Below are positions 7,615-15,584 of a DNA stretch of 64,000 bases, one piece after another (the stretch's first letter is position 1; each line of letters begins with the position of its first letter). The notes under the pieces are model-generated. The model did no database searches and was not told where the DNA came from. It saw nothing but the letters and a program-made list of their open reading frames with translations. The stretch covers positions 62,001-126,000 of the forward strand of contig NZ_PVMZ01000012.1 of the NCBI RefSeq assembly GCF_003001815.1, read 5' to 3'. A program made the translations under genes and the position numbers. The stretch is from Actinoplanes italicus (GTDB lineage: Bacteria > Actinomycetota > Actinomycetes > Mycobacteriales > Micromonosporaceae).

Positions 7615-9699
7615 ATGCGCCGCAACCGGATCGCCGCCCGTCTCACCGCCGCCGCACCGGCGATCGCCGTCGCGATTGCCGGGGCGGGTGCCGCCGTGCA
7701 CACCTCCGTCACGCCGGGCGGGACAGCGCGGACACAGCCGGTCCTGCAGACCTTCGACCTCACTGAGCGGCCGGGCATGCGCCTGGCCGCCGCCGGACGT
7801 GTCGCCCGGCCCCGCACCGCGGAACTGGCCAAACGCGCCACCGAACCGTTCAGCCTGGTCGGCGTCACCTGGACCGACCCTCGGACCGCACCGGCCGGCG
7901 CCATCGAGGTACGGACCCGCCAGCGCGGCACCGGAACGTGGTCACCCTGGCAGCTCCTGGAGACCGACAACCCGGACGCCTCGGCCGGCGGTCCCGGCGT
8001 GCGTGGTTCCAGCGACCCGCTCTGGACCGGGCCGTCCGACGGCGTCCAGGCCCGGATCGTGGCCCTCGGCGGCGACCTGCCGCACGGGCTCCGGGTCGAC
8101 CTCATCAATCCCGACGCGCCCGAGTCCGGGCACGCCCTCCGGACGGTCGCGGCCCAGCGGCAGCAGCCGCAGCGCGGCGAACCGGTCGCGCCGGTCGTGC
8201 TGCCGGTCCGGCCGGTGCCCCGGCTGACCACCAGGGGCGGGTGGGGCGCCGACGAGTCGATCGTGAAGGAGCCGCCCGAGTACACCGGGGCCGTCCACGT
8301 CGTCTTCGTGCACCACACCGCCAGCGGCAACGGCTACGACTGCGCCGAGTCGGCGAGCATCGTGCGCGGGATCGAACGGTTCCACGTCAAGAGCAAGGGC
8401 TGGAACGACATCGGCTACAACTTCCTGGTCGACCGATGCGGGCGGATCTTCGAAGGGCGCGCCGGCGGGGTGCATCGGTCCGTCCTGGGCGCGCACACGC
8501 TCGGCTTCAACGCGAACGCGAGCGCCGTCGCGCTGATCGGTGACTACCGGTCCGCCGCGATCCCGGCCGCGGCCCGCGCCTCGGTGGCGCAGCTCGCCGC
8601 GTACAAGCTCGGGGCCTGGAACAATCCGCCGCTCGGCAAGGCAGGCCTGGTCTCCGGTGGCAGCGACCGGTATCCGGCGGGGCGGACCGCGGTCCTCAAC
8701 CGGATCTCCGGGCACCGCGACACCGGACGCACCGAATGCCCCGGCAACGCGCTCTACTCCCAGCTGCCCGCCATCCGCAGGATCGCCGGGGCGCCGCCCG
8801 CCGGACTGCGCTACCGCGGGGTGAACGGCGCCACCGAGTACGACGGGAAGTACTACACCCGCGGACCGGCCGGACCGGCGTGGGACCTCACCACCCCGAC
8901 CCGGATGATGGACCGCTTCGAGGTGTGGGTCGACGGGCGGCTGTCGGCGGCGGCACCGAGCGGGCACCGGCAGACCGGGCTGCGGCTCGAACCCGGCACC
9001 CACAAGGTCACCGTGAAGGCCGTCCACCTGTCCGGGCGGACCGCCGCCACCGCCACCGAGGTGATCGTCGACCCGACCGCCCCCGACTTCAGTCAGACCC
9101 CCCAGGTCGCGCTGGCCGAGGGCACGGTCGGCACGAACACCCCGGTCCGCATCGGCTGGGCGGCCTCGGACACGTCCGGGCTCAAGGCGGTACGCGTGCG
9201 CGGCGCCGACACCGTGAACCTGTCCGGCGGCACCCGCGCGCTCACCGCCACGGCCCGCCTCGGTGACCCGGCCACCTGGGCGGTCACGGCCACCGACCGC
9301 GCCGGGAACTCGGCGAGCGACTCGGTCACCCGTACTCCCGTGTTGTTGACCGAGGCCGAGGCGACGCGGACCGGGACCTGGCGGGCGGTGCGGGACCAGG
9401 AGCACCTCGGCGGCGAAGCCGTCGTCGCCTCGGCCGCCGGATCCGCGCTCACCTGGACCTTCAACGGAAGCTCGGCCGCGCTGGTGGCCGGCCGGGCCTC
9501 CGGTTCCGGGCGGGTCCGGATCTACGTCGACGGCGCGTTCGAGGGCATCGTCGACCTGCGGTCGGCGAGCGCGAAGCACCGGCAGGCGGTGTGGACGCGG
9601 ACGTGGCGCGGCAACGGCACCCACACCGTCCGGGTGCAGGCCGAAGGCACCACCGGCCGGCCCTCGGTGACGCTCGACGGCCTGATTCACCTCAGGTGA
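7615..9699 (+). CDS. Secreted N-acetylmuramoyl-L-alanine amidase, PGRP type
   Basis: A 694-residue exported protein. The ATG at 7615, behind a GGGGGAG ribosome site, gives a signal peptide (arginine-rich start, hydrophobic AVAIAGAGAAV). After an Ala/Pro-rich region with conserved WSPWQLLE strands comes a peptidoglycan-recognition amidase domain at about 215-390: zinc ligands sit in VHHT (H233/H234), GHRD (H367) and TECPG (C375), with GWNDIGYNFLVD between them. The C-terminal ~280 residues look like Ig/Big-type and carbohydrate-binding-like strands, as in cell-wall or phage-lysis associated actinobacterial amidases. It cleaves the glycan-peptide link of peptidoglycan outside the membrane. Convergent overlap of 8 nt with the next gene. 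Confidence 0.9.
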   Translation: MRRNRIAARLTAAAPAIAVAIAGAGAAVHTSVTPGGTARTQPVLQTFDLTERPGMRLAAAGRVARPRTAELAKRATEPFSLVGVTWTDPRTAPAGAIEVRTRQRGTGTWSPWQLLETDNPDASAGGPGVRGSSDPLWTGPSDGVQARIVALGGDLPHGLRVDLINPDAPESGHALRTVAAQRQQPQRGEPVAPVVLPVRPVPRLTTRGGWGADESIVKEPPEYTGAVHVVFVHHTASGNGYDCAESASIVRGIERFHVKSKGWNDIGYNFLVDRCGRIFEGRAGGVHRSVLGAHTLGFNANASAVALIGDYRSAAIPAAARASVAQLAAYKLGAWNNPPLGKAGLVSGGSDRYPAGRTAVLNRISGHRDTGRTECPGNALYSQLPAIRRIAGAPPAGLRYRGVNGATEYDGKYYTRGPAGPAWDLTTPTRMMDRFEVWVDGRLSAAAPSGHRQTGLRLEPGTHKVTVKAVHLSGRTAATATEVIVDPTAPDFSQTPQVALAEGTVGTNTPVRIGWAASDTSGLKAVRVRGADTVNLSGGTRALTATARLGDPATWAVTATDRAGNSASDSVTRTPVLLTEAEATRTGTWRAVRDQEHLGGEAVVASAAGSALTWTFNGSSAALVAGRASGSGRVRIYVDGAFEGIVDLRSASAKHRQAVWTRTWRGNGTHTVRVQAEGTTGRPSVTLDGLIHLR

Positions 9700-10594
9700 A
9701 CGTGAGGACCACCTTGCCGCGGGCGTGCCGGGACTCGACCGCGGCGAGCGCCTCGGCGGCCGCCTCGAACGGGAACGTCAGCACCGGCATCACCACCCTG
9801 CCCTCGGCGGCCAGCGCGATCACCCCGGCCAGCCGCTCCGGCGAACGACCGGCGCGGACCACCCTGGCGCCCAGCTCGGCGGCCGCCTTGTCGTCCACGA
9901 TCGTGCCGACCCGATCCGGCTCCACCCCCAGGGCGATCGACTGCGCGATCGCCTCACCCCCGGCGGCGTCCAGAGCCACGGTCGGTTTCAGGCCGGTGGC
10001 CCGGACCGCTTCGATCAGACCTTCGCCGTACGCCACAGGCGTCGCGCCCATGGCCCGCAACCGCTCGTGGTTGCCGGGACTCGCCGTGCCGATCACGGTC
10101 GTGCCGCCGAGCCGGGCCAGCTGGGTGGCGACCGTGCCGACACTGCCCGCCCCGGCGTGCACCAGCAGCACGTCGTCGCCCGTCACCGCCAGGTCGAGCA
10201 GCGCGCCGGAGGCCGTCTGGGACGCCGCCACCAGACCCGCGGCGGTCGCGAAGCCGAGGTTGTCCGGTTTGGCGACCACGGTGGCGGCCGGCACGGTCAG
10301 CAGCTCGGCGGCGCCGTTGAGCATGGTCGAGCCGAGGACGGCGTCACCGGGCCGCACGTTTTCGACCCCGGGGCCGACCCGCTCGACCACACCGGCGTAC
10401 TCCTGGCCGATCTGTTGCGGGAACGTGGCCTTCACCCATGGCATCAGCCCCTGACGGACCGCCACGTCGAACGGCTGGAACCCGGCCGCTCGCACCCGGA
10501 CCAGCACCTCGCCCTCACCCGGCGACGGATCGGGCAACTCGGCGACGCGCAGAACCTCGGGCGGACCGAAACGGTCGAACACGGCGGCTCTCAT
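9692..10594 (-). CDS. NADP-dependent oxidoreductase, MDR/quinone reductase type
   Basis: About 300 residues of the zinc-lacking medium-chain dehydrogenase/quinone reductase class. The GroES-like start MRAAVFDRFGPPEVLRV and the cofactor motif HAGAGSVGTVATQLARL near residue 140 are clear, and no Zn-cysteine cluster is visible. The start at 10594 (MRAAVFD) fits the family better than the upstream ATG at 10627. A 26-codon reading frame directly upstream overlaps this start as ATGA. It probably reduces quinones or enones with NADPH in the cytosol. Confidence 0.88.
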   Translation of the reverse strand: MRAAVFDRFGPPEVLRVAELPDPSPGEGEVLVRVRAAGFQPFDVAVRQGLMPWVKATFPQQIGQEYAGVVERVGPGVENVRPGDAVLGSTMLNGAAELLTVPAATVVAKPDNLGFATAAGLVAASQTASGALLDLAVTGDDVLLVHAGAGSVGTVATQLARLGGTTVIGTASPGNHERLRAMGATPVAYGEGLIEAVRATGLKPTVALDAAGGEAIAQSIALGVEPDRVGTIVDDKAAAELGARVVRAGRSPERLAGVIALAAEGRVVMPVLTFPFEAAAEALAAVESRHARGKVVLTFT

Positions 10595-10671
10595 GACGCC
10601 CCCGCAGCTGCGCCCCGGCGTCGCCATGATTTCAGAACCGTGCTGGATGATTCGCTAGCGAGCTCGCTCAT
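10591..10671 (-). CDS. Possible 26-residue leader peptide coupled to the oxidoreductase
   Basis: ATG at 10671 opens a 26-codon frame (MSELASESSSTVLKSWRRRG...) whose TGA overlaps the oxidoreductase ATG as ATGA. Such an overlap permits translational coupling. No homology is recognised and no strong Shine-Dalgarno is seen, so coding status is uncertain. Confidence 0.3.
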   Translation of the reverse strand: MSELASESSSTVLKSWRRRGAAAGAS

Positions 10672-10679
10672 GCTCAGCA

Positions 10680-10709
10680 GACTGCAAGCTGAAGCAAGGT
10701 TGATGTCAA
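10680..10709 (-). promoter_or_regulatory. Candidate promoter with long spacer (MerR-type geometry)
   Basis: On the reverse strand TTGACA (10709-10704) is followed by an 18-nt spacer with partial dyad symmetry and GCAGTC, 9 nt upstream of the possible leader peptide. An over-long spacer with internal symmetry is typical of MerR/SoxR-activated promoters. This is weak inference. Confidence 0.3.
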
Positions 10710-10842
10710 GCGTTCCGCACGCGCGCTGCGCCGCAGCGGTGAGCTGCTGGGACCGTCCCGCGTGATCGCGGAGGCGGCTCGGGCCATCGACGTGGCACTC
10801 GCCCGGGGGTGTGGTTGACAGACCGCTCCCCGCCGGGCTCGA

Positions 10843-10848
10843 TACGGT
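10843..10848 (+). promoter_or_regulatory. -10-like TACGGT before a leaderless GTG start
   Basis: TACGGT sits 6 nt before GTG 10855 and directly abuts an in-frame ATG at 10849, which could not serve as start if this is the -10. The geometry equals that at 15572. Confidence 0.5.
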
Positions 10849-10854
10849 ATGCGG

Positions 10855-11436
10855 GTGTCTCAGATCCCGTGGTGGGGACTGCCCCTGGTGGCGGTCGTGT
10901 TCGCGCTGGCCGGTGCCGTGGCGGCGCAGCTCGTCCTCGCGCGCAACAACCACCTGCTGGACCGGGCCCGGCGGGACCGGCAGTGGTACGAGGAACGCAA
11001 GGAAGCCTATTGCCGGCTGCTCGCCGCGTTCGAGCACGCGACGCACCGCCTCCGGACCAGTTTCGACGCGGGCGAGAAGCCGCCGGCGCCGATCGTCTAC
11101 GTGGACCAGGTCGGCCCCGCGCTGATGCCGGTCCGCCTGCTCGCGTCCGGCCCGGTCCGCAGCGCGGCGCTGGCCGTACACCTGCAGCTGGAGCGCCTGC
11201 ACGGTGAGATGAATCCGGCCGGTGTGGTCGGGGTGCAGCCGCAGACCCACTTCCGTGAGCTGCTGGCCCAGGTGCCGCTGGTGATGCAGCAGCTCGAGGT
11301 CGCGATCCGGGACGAGCTGGGCATCGTGGAGACGCCGCCCAAGCCGCCGGCCTCGCTTAACGGCCGGGTCCGGCTGCGTCGTGCCCAGCTGTCAGCGGGC
11401 CAGCCCGAGCACCACGCCGAGCAGAACCAGAACTAG
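10855..11436 (+). CDS. Hypothetical membrane-anchored protein
   Basis: About 193 residues: one N-terminal hydrophobic helix (WWGLPLVAVVFALAGAVAAQL) followed by a basic, charged, probably helical cytosolic domain (RARRDRQWYEERKEAYCRLL). This resembles small actinobacterial proteins with a single anchor and a four-helix-like body, but I recognise no named family. GTG 10855 is chosen from the -10 hexamer. The last 45 nt overlap the convergent DUF1707-type gene. Confidence 0.65.
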   Translation: MSQIPWWGLPLVAVVFALAGAVAAQLVLARNNHLLDRARRDRQWYEERKEAYCRLLAAFEHATHRLRTSFDAGEKPPAPIVYVDQVGPALMPVRLLASGPVRSAALAVHLQLERLHGEMNPAGVVGVQPQTHFRELLAQVPLVMQQLEVAIRDELGIVETPPKPPASLNGRVRLRRAQLSAGQPEHHAEQNQN

Positions 11437-11688
11437 CGCCGCCGCGAGGAACGCCCACAGCAGGTGACGGTTGTCGTCGCCGGCGGCTGCGGGCGGTTCC
11501 TCCGGTTCCGGCTCCGGAAGGTCCGCGGTGACCTCCGCCAGATCGCCGTGCGTCCGGCAGGCCAGGGCGCGATCGACGCGCTCGGTGTATTCGTCCAGGG
11601 TCAATCTACCTGCGGCCGCGTGCTTCTCAAGCATTGCGACGACACGGTACCGTTCTGCGTCGGAGGCCCTAGTGGTCGGTTCGTTCAC
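11392..11688 (-). CDS. DUF1707 (SHOCT-like) domain protein with one TM helix
   Basis: A 98-residue protein. The N-terminal RASDAERYRVVAMLEKHAAA, then GRLTLDEYTERVDRAL, is the DUF1707/SHOCT-like signature, a short helical module common in actinobacteria. A Glu/Pro linker leads to one C-terminal membrane helix (LLWAFLAAALVLVLLGVVLG). Function unknown; often linked to membrane stress responses. Antisense overlap with the preceding gene. Confidence 0.85.
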   Translation of the reverse strand: MNEPTTRASDAERYRVVAMLEKHAAAGRLTLDEYTERVDRALACRTHGDLAEVTADLPEPEPEEPPAAAGDDNRHLLWAFLAAALVLVLLGVVLGLAR

Positions 11689-11739
11689 GGCGTCAGGGTA
11701 AGCCTCCGCGACCGTTCCCCCACACCCTCGGGAGTCAAG

Positions 11740-12603
11740 ATGGCCAGCTCTGCCGGGAACAGCCTCCTCGTGATCGAGCGGTTACTGCGTGACCGCGACG
11801 GGATCTGGCGGCAGATAATCGAGGAACGCGATCTCAAGCAGCTCACCGGGCAGATGCTGATCAGCTCGGCGCTCAGCCTCGCGCTGTACGGCGCGGTGCT
11901 CGGCTTCTCCAACAGCGCCCTGCAGGCCGCGGCCTCCTTCGTCAAGCTGCCACTGCTGTTCCTCGCCACGCTGGCCATCTGTCTGCCGACGCTCTATCTG
12001 TTCAACCTGGTCTTCGGCGCGAAACTGTCGGTGCTCCAGGCGCTCACACTGATCATGGTGACCATCACCGTGACCGCGGTGCTGACCCTGGCGTTCGCCC
12101 CGATCAGCCTGTTCTTCCTGATCACGGCGCAGAGCTACGCGTTCTTCAAGCTGCTCAACGTGGCGATCCTGATGCTGACCGCCCTGGTGGGGCTCCGCTT
12201 CCTGACCGCCGGCATGCGCGCCATCAACGAGCACCAGGAGAAGGCCGCGCTCGCCGCCGCGCCCGCCCCCGCGCCGGTCGAGGCTCCCGCTCCCGCGCCG
12301 GTTCCGGCTCAGGCCGTCCCCAATGGGGATGGAGCCGTTGCGGTGGCCGCGCCGCCCGCCGTCCACCAGTGGCCGGTCGCGCACCCGCACCAGCGCCCGG
12401 CGCCCGCTCCCCGGCCGGAGGGCTCGGCCAGCATGACCCTGCTCTACATCTGGATCCTGCTGTTCGGTTTCGTCGGCACCCAGCTGGCCTGGACCCTGCG
12501 GCCGTTCTTCGGCAGCCCCGGCAAGGACTTCCAGTTGTTCCGCAGCATCGGCGGCACGTTCTACGCCGACGTGTTCGAGACCATCGGCCGCCTGGTCGGC
12601 TGA
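11740..12603 (+). CDS. Conserved multi-pass membrane protein with Ala/Pro linker
   Basis: 287 residues starting MASSAGNSLLVIERLLRDRDG after a GGGAG ribosome site. Five to six hydrophobic helices fill residues 45-165, followed by an Ala-Pro-rich cytoplasmic linker at about 170-235 and a last helix (LLYIWILLFGFVGTQLAWTLR). Homologues of this layout in actinobacteria are often mislabelled as actin-binding WH2 proteins because of the proline tract. Function unknown. A Yip1-like or DUF-type permease fold is possible. Confidence 0.7.
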   Translation: MASSAGNSLLVIERLLRDRDGIWRQIIEERDLKQLTGQMLISSALSLALYGAVLGFSNSALQAAASFVKLPLLFLATLAICLPTLYLFNLVFGAKLSVLQALTLIMVTITVTAVLTLAFAPISLFFLITAQSYAFFKLLNVAILMLTALVGLRFLTAGMRAINEHQEKAALAAAPAPAPVEAPAPAPVPAQAVPNGDGAVAVAAPPAVHQWPVAHPHQRPAPAPRPEGSASMTLLYIWILLFGFVGTQLAWTLRPFFGSPGKDFQLFRSIGGTFYADVFETIGRLVG

Positions 12604-12611
12604 CAACTTTC

Positions 12612-12625
12612 TGCAAACGTTTGCA
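12612..12625. promoter_or_regulatory. Perfect LacI/GalR-type operator palindrome
   Basis: TGCAAACGTTTGCA is a perfect 14-bp palindrome with the central CG characteristic of LacI/GalR-family operators. It ends 18 nt before the aldolase start and 5 nt before the -10-like CAGGAT (12631-12636), so a bound repressor would block polymerase. No regulator gene is adjacent. Confidence 0.75.
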
Positions 12626-12643
12626 TCGGGCAGGATCGAGGCC

Positions 12644-13282
12644 GTGACCGTTGAAAACGCACCCCTCGATCCTGTCTCCGCAGCCATCGTCGACTGCGGG
12701 CTCGTCGCTGTTCTCCGGGCCCCCACCACCGACGGTTTCGCCGCGGTCGCCGACGTCCTCATCGCCGCCGGCGTCACCGCCCTCGAAGTCACGCTGACCT
12801 CGCGGGGCGCTCTGGACTCGATCGCCGGCCTGCGCCGCCAGCTGCCGGACACCGTGATGATCGGCGCGGGCACCGTGCTGACCGAGGACGACGCGAAGGC
12901 GGCCGTCGACGCCGGTGCGGCCTTCCTCGTCGCGCCGGTCAGCGGCCTCGGCCCGCAGTCCGTACCGCTCTACCCGGGAGCGTTCACCCCCACCGAGGTC
13001 TACACGGCGCAACAGTCCGGCGCGCCCATCGTCAAACTGTTCCCGGCCGGCGGGCTCGGCCCCGGCTACCTCAAGGACCTCCGCGGCCCGCTGCCCGGCG
13101 TGCGGATCATGCCCACCGGCGGCATCGGCCTCGACGACATCGCCAAGTGGCTCGCCGCCGGTGCGGTCGCGGTCGGCCTCGGTGGACCGCTGATCGGCGA
13201 CGCCGCGACCGGTGGAAGCCTCACCGCCCTGGCCGCCCGCGCCCGTCACGCCGTGGACGCCGTCACCTACGCGCGCTCATGA
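12644..13282 (+). CDS. eda: KDPG/KHG aldolase
   Basis: A 212-residue TIM-barrel class I aldolase that cleaves 2-keto-3-deoxy-6-phosphogluconate to pyruvate and glyceraldehyde 3-phosphate. The Schiff-base lysine K131 is in IVKLFPAG and the catalytic E48 in TALEVTL; the phosphate-binding PTGGIGLDD loop is present. The GTG start is 7 nt behind CAGGAT, a leaderless layout. A perfect LacI-type operator precedes it. Next gene: KDG kinase 52 nt downstream, so together they convert KDG to central metabolites (pectin, uronate or Entner-Doudoroff branch). Confidence 0.93.
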   Translation: MTVENAPLDPVSAAIVDCGLVAVLRAPTTDGFAAVADVLIAAGVTALEVTLTSRGALDSIAGLRRQLPDTVMIGAGTVLTEDDAKAAVDAGAAFLVAPVSGLGPQSVPLYPGAFTPTEVYTAQQSGAPIVKLFPAGGLGPGYLKDLRGPLPGVRIMPTGGIGLDDIAKWLAAGAVAVGLGGPLIGDAATGGSLTALAARARHAVDAVTYARS

Positions 13283-13334
13283 GCGGCGGCCTCATCCGCC
13301 TCGACGGGTCGCGACTCCATGGTGAGGCACGGTC

Positions 13335-14261
13335 GTGAGCGGCCTCTTCACCCTCGGTGAGTCGATGGGGATCTTCGTGGCCGACGGCATCGGCCCGCTG
13401 GGGAACGCCCGAGGCTTCACCCTCGGCGTCGCCGGCGCGGAGAGCAACGTGGCGATCGGTGTGGCCCGGCTCGGGGGCGACGCGACCTGGCTGGGACGTG
13501 TCGGCCCGGACGCGACGGGCGCGATCATCGCGGCGCGGTTGCGGGCCTCGGGCGTACGGGTCCTCGCCGTCCCCGACGAGGCGCACACCGGCCTGATGAT
13601 CCGCTACCAGCGGTCCAGTCAGTTCATCCAGGCCGACTACCACCGGGCGGGCAGCGCGGGCTCCCGCCTGGTCCCCGCCGACGTGCCCCGCGCGGAGATC
13701 GCCGCGGCCGGGATCGTGCACGTCACCGGCATCACCCCGGCGCTGAGCGACACCTGCCGGGCCGCGGTGTTCCACGCGGTCGAGGAGGCCCGTGCGGCCG
13801 GGGTTCCGGTGTCGGTGGACGTCAACTACCGCGGCAAGCTGTGGTCCCGTTTCGACGCCGCCCCGGTGCTGCGCGACCTGGTCAGTCGCGCCGACGTGGT
13901 GTTCGCGGGCCCGGAGGAGGCTGCCCTGTTCATCGACACCGACGACCCGGTGGACGGGCTGGCGAAGCTCGGCCCCGCCGAGGTCGTGGTCAAGGACGGG
14001 GCCCGCGGCTGCGCCGCCCTGATCCACGGGAGACGGTACGAGGTCCCAGCTCTGCCGGTGCGCGCCGTGGACACGGTCGGCGCGGGGGACGCGTTCGTGG
14101 CGGGCTACCTCGCCGACCGTCTCGCCGGGGAGGACCCGGGGCAGCGGCTGCGGACGGCCATCGCCGCGGGTGCGTTCGCGGTCACCGTCCCGGGTGACTG
14201 TGAAGGGCTGCCCGACCGTTCCGAGCTGGCCGCTCTCGGTGGTGGAGACATCGTCCGCTGA
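13335..14261 (+). CDS. kdgK: 2-keto-3-deoxygluconate kinase, PfkB family
   Basis: A 308-residue ribokinase-like sugar kinase. The PfkB signature DTVGAGDAF contains the catalytic base D252, and an early glycine-rich GGDATWLGRVG motif lies near 47-57. The N terminus FTLGESMGIFVADG matches KDG kinases. It phosphorylates KDG with ATP to the substrate of the upstream aldolase. The GTG at 13335 follows GTGAGG. Pairing with eda decides the function over other PfkB sugars, with moderate certainty. Confidence 0.85.
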   Translation: MSGLFTLGESMGIFVADGIGPLGNARGFTLGVAGAESNVAIGVARLGGDATWLGRVGPDATGAIIAARLRASGVRVLAVPDEAHTGLMIRYQRSSQFIQADYHRAGSAGSRLVPADVPRAEIAAAGIVHVTGITPALSDTCRAAVFHAVEEARAAGVPVSVDVNYRGKLWSRFDAAPVLRDLVSRADVVFAGPEEAALFIDTDDPVDGLAKLGPAEVVVKDGARGCAALIHGRRYEVPALPVRAVDTVGAGDAFVAGYLADRLAGEDPGQRLRTAIAAGAFAVTVPGDCEGLPDRSELAALGGGDIVR

Positions 14262-14268
14262 AAAGGTG

Positions 14269-14294
14269 GATTAGGGCACGGAGCGAGCGGGTAC
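14269..14294 (+). promoter_or_regulatory. Candidate stress sigma-factor (SigB/SigF-type) promoter
   Basis: GATT (14269-14272), 16 nt, then GGGTAC (14289-14294) fits the GNTT-N14-16-GGGTAC/T pattern reported for SigB/SigF-like actinobacterial promoters. It lies about 40 nt before the PRC-barrel gene. Inference only. Confidence 0.4.
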
Positions 14295-14335
14295 CGCTTT
14301 CACAACGGCGAATTCATCGATTCGAGGAGGCCGTT

Positions 14336-14746
14336 ATGCAACCGACGCCGTTCACTCCGTGGGCATGGCGCGAGCCGTCGGCACAGGGCAACGACCCGGT
14401 GACCGCCGAGAGCGCCGACGAGTACGGTACGACCGGCGTGGACCTGGTCGGCTACAAGGTCGAGGCCACCGATGGCCACATCGGCTCGGTCGACAAGGCG
14501 AGCCACGACGTCGGCAGCTCGTTCCTGGTCGTCGACACCGGACCGTGGATCTTCGGCCGGAAGGTCCTCCTTCCCGCCGGCACGGTCCAGACGTTCGACC
14601 ACACCGAGCGGAAGGTGTACGTCGACCGTACGAAGGAGCAGATCAAGGAGTCTCCGGAGTACGACAAGGACACCTTCGAGACGACGGAGTACCGGGAGCA
14701 GGTCGGCGACTACTACACCGGTAGTTACCGCGACTTCCCCCGCTGA
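14336..14746 (+). CDS. PRC-barrel domain protein
   Basis: 136 residues, cytosolic. A PRC-barrel occupies about 35-115: DLVGYKVEATDGHIGSVDKA, a VVDTGPWIFGRKVLLPAG strand pair and a C-terminal YVDRTKEQIKESPEYD segment. Such proteins are small RNA- or stress-associated factors of unclear function. A strong GAGGAGG ribosome site precedes the ATG, and a stress-type promoter candidate lies upstream. The 3' end overlaps the convergent MerR gene. Confidence 0.88.
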   Translation: MQPTPFTPWAWREPSAQGNDPVTAESADEYGTTGVDLVGYKVEATDGHIGSVDKASHDVGSSFLVVDTGPWIFGRKVLLPAGTVQTFDHTERKVYVDRTKEQIKESPEYDKDTFETTEYREQVGDYYTGSYRDFPR

Positions 14747-15528
14747 GATCCGCCAGAACCCGCCGCCCCGCCCGTCACCCCCACGGGCGGGGCGGCGTAC
14801 GTCTGCCCGCTTTCCGCAGAGTCCGCCCGCCAGCTGTCCAGATAGTCCGACAGCCGGGCCGATCCGGTCAGCATGGCCCGCCCGCGTGCGGTGAGCCGGG
14901 CACGCCACTGCTCGATCGACGCGGCGAGCGGCGCGGGCCCACCGGCGGCGCGGACCTGCTCGATCACGGCCGAGATGTGATCGAGCAGATAACCGCCGCG
15001 GCGCAGCAGGTGGGCCAGCTCGGCGTCGCGGACATCGTCGGGGGAGTAGAGCCGCGCGCCCTTCGACCGGGCCGGGGCCAGAATCCCGGCCCGCTCCCAT
15101 TTGCGCAGCGTGGCCGGGGTGACGCCGAGCCGGTGAGCGAGCACGCCGACGGGCAGGGGCCGGTCGGACGGCGGCCCGGACGGTACCTCGACCAGGGCGG
15201 CGGCGACGCTCGTCACGGTGTCCCGGTCGCGGCGCAGCTGCACGTGGGCGCCGTCGAGAACGGACAGGGCGGCCTCCAGGTCGTCCCGGAGCACGGCCCG
15301 CATGATCTCCCCGGCGGCGGGATAGCCGTACCCCGGGATCAACGCGAGATAGGCGGCCAGCGCGCCCGCGTGATCGTCGGTGTAGACCCGGTAACCGCTC
15401 GCGGTACGCCCGGCCGGCGGGATCACCCCGGCCCGCTCGTAGTTGCGGACCGCCTGCGCCGACAGCCCGTGCACCCGCGCCAGGTCCACCGGCCGGTGAA
15501 CCCCGATTTGAGACTTCACAGCGCCCAC
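14725..15528 (-). CDS. TioE-like MerR regulator with two HTH domains
   Basis: 267 residues carrying two MerR-type DNA-binding motifs: VHGLSAQAVRNYERAGVI near residue 20 and LGVTPATLRKWERAGIL near 130. A double MerR domain is the hallmark of TioE-family regulators. The extra C-terminal helical part has no recognised ligand fold. The gene is divergent from the erythromycin-esterase fusion; a 7-bp inverted repeat lies at that gene's promoter, so it is the likely regulator of it. The 3' end contains a strong hairpin. Start ATG 15528; a GTG three codons downstream is also plausible. Confidence 0.85.
   Translation of the reverse strand: MGAVKSQIGVHRPVDLARVHGLSAQAVRNYERAGVIPPAGRTASGYRVYTDDHAGALAAYLALIPGYGYPAAGEIMRAVLRDDLEAALSVLDGAHVQLRRDRDTVTSVAAALVEVPSGPPSDRPLPVGVLAHRLGVTPATLRKWERAGILAPARSKGARLYSPDDVRDAELAHLLRRGGYLLDHISAVIEQVRAAGGPAPLAASIEQWRARLTARGRAMLTGSARLSDYLDSWRADSAESGQTYAAPPVGVTGGAAGSGGSQRGKSR
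14761..14797. terminator. Perfect 15-bp stem hairpin between convergent genes
   Basis: CGCCGCCCCGCCCGT pairs perfectly with 14783-14797 around a 7-nt loop. It lies inside the MerR coding end, just past the PRC-barrel stop. No T-tract follows, so bidirectional termination is inferred from strength and location only. Confidence 0.6.
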
Positions 15529-15552
15529 TCCAGGTAGAGCCGAAGAAAAGTT

Positions 15553-15580
15553 TCAACCGCTGGTTCAACGATACGGTTGA
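15553..15580. promoter_or_regulatory. Operator-like inverted repeat and leaderless -10 for the esterase gene
   Basis: TCAACCG (15553-15559) and CGGTTGA (15574-15580) are perfect inverted arms. The right arm overlaps TACGGT (15572-15577), which is exactly 7 nt before the ATG at 15585. The site fits control by the divergent MerR-type regulator. Confidence 0.55.
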
Positions 15581-15584
15581 GGTC

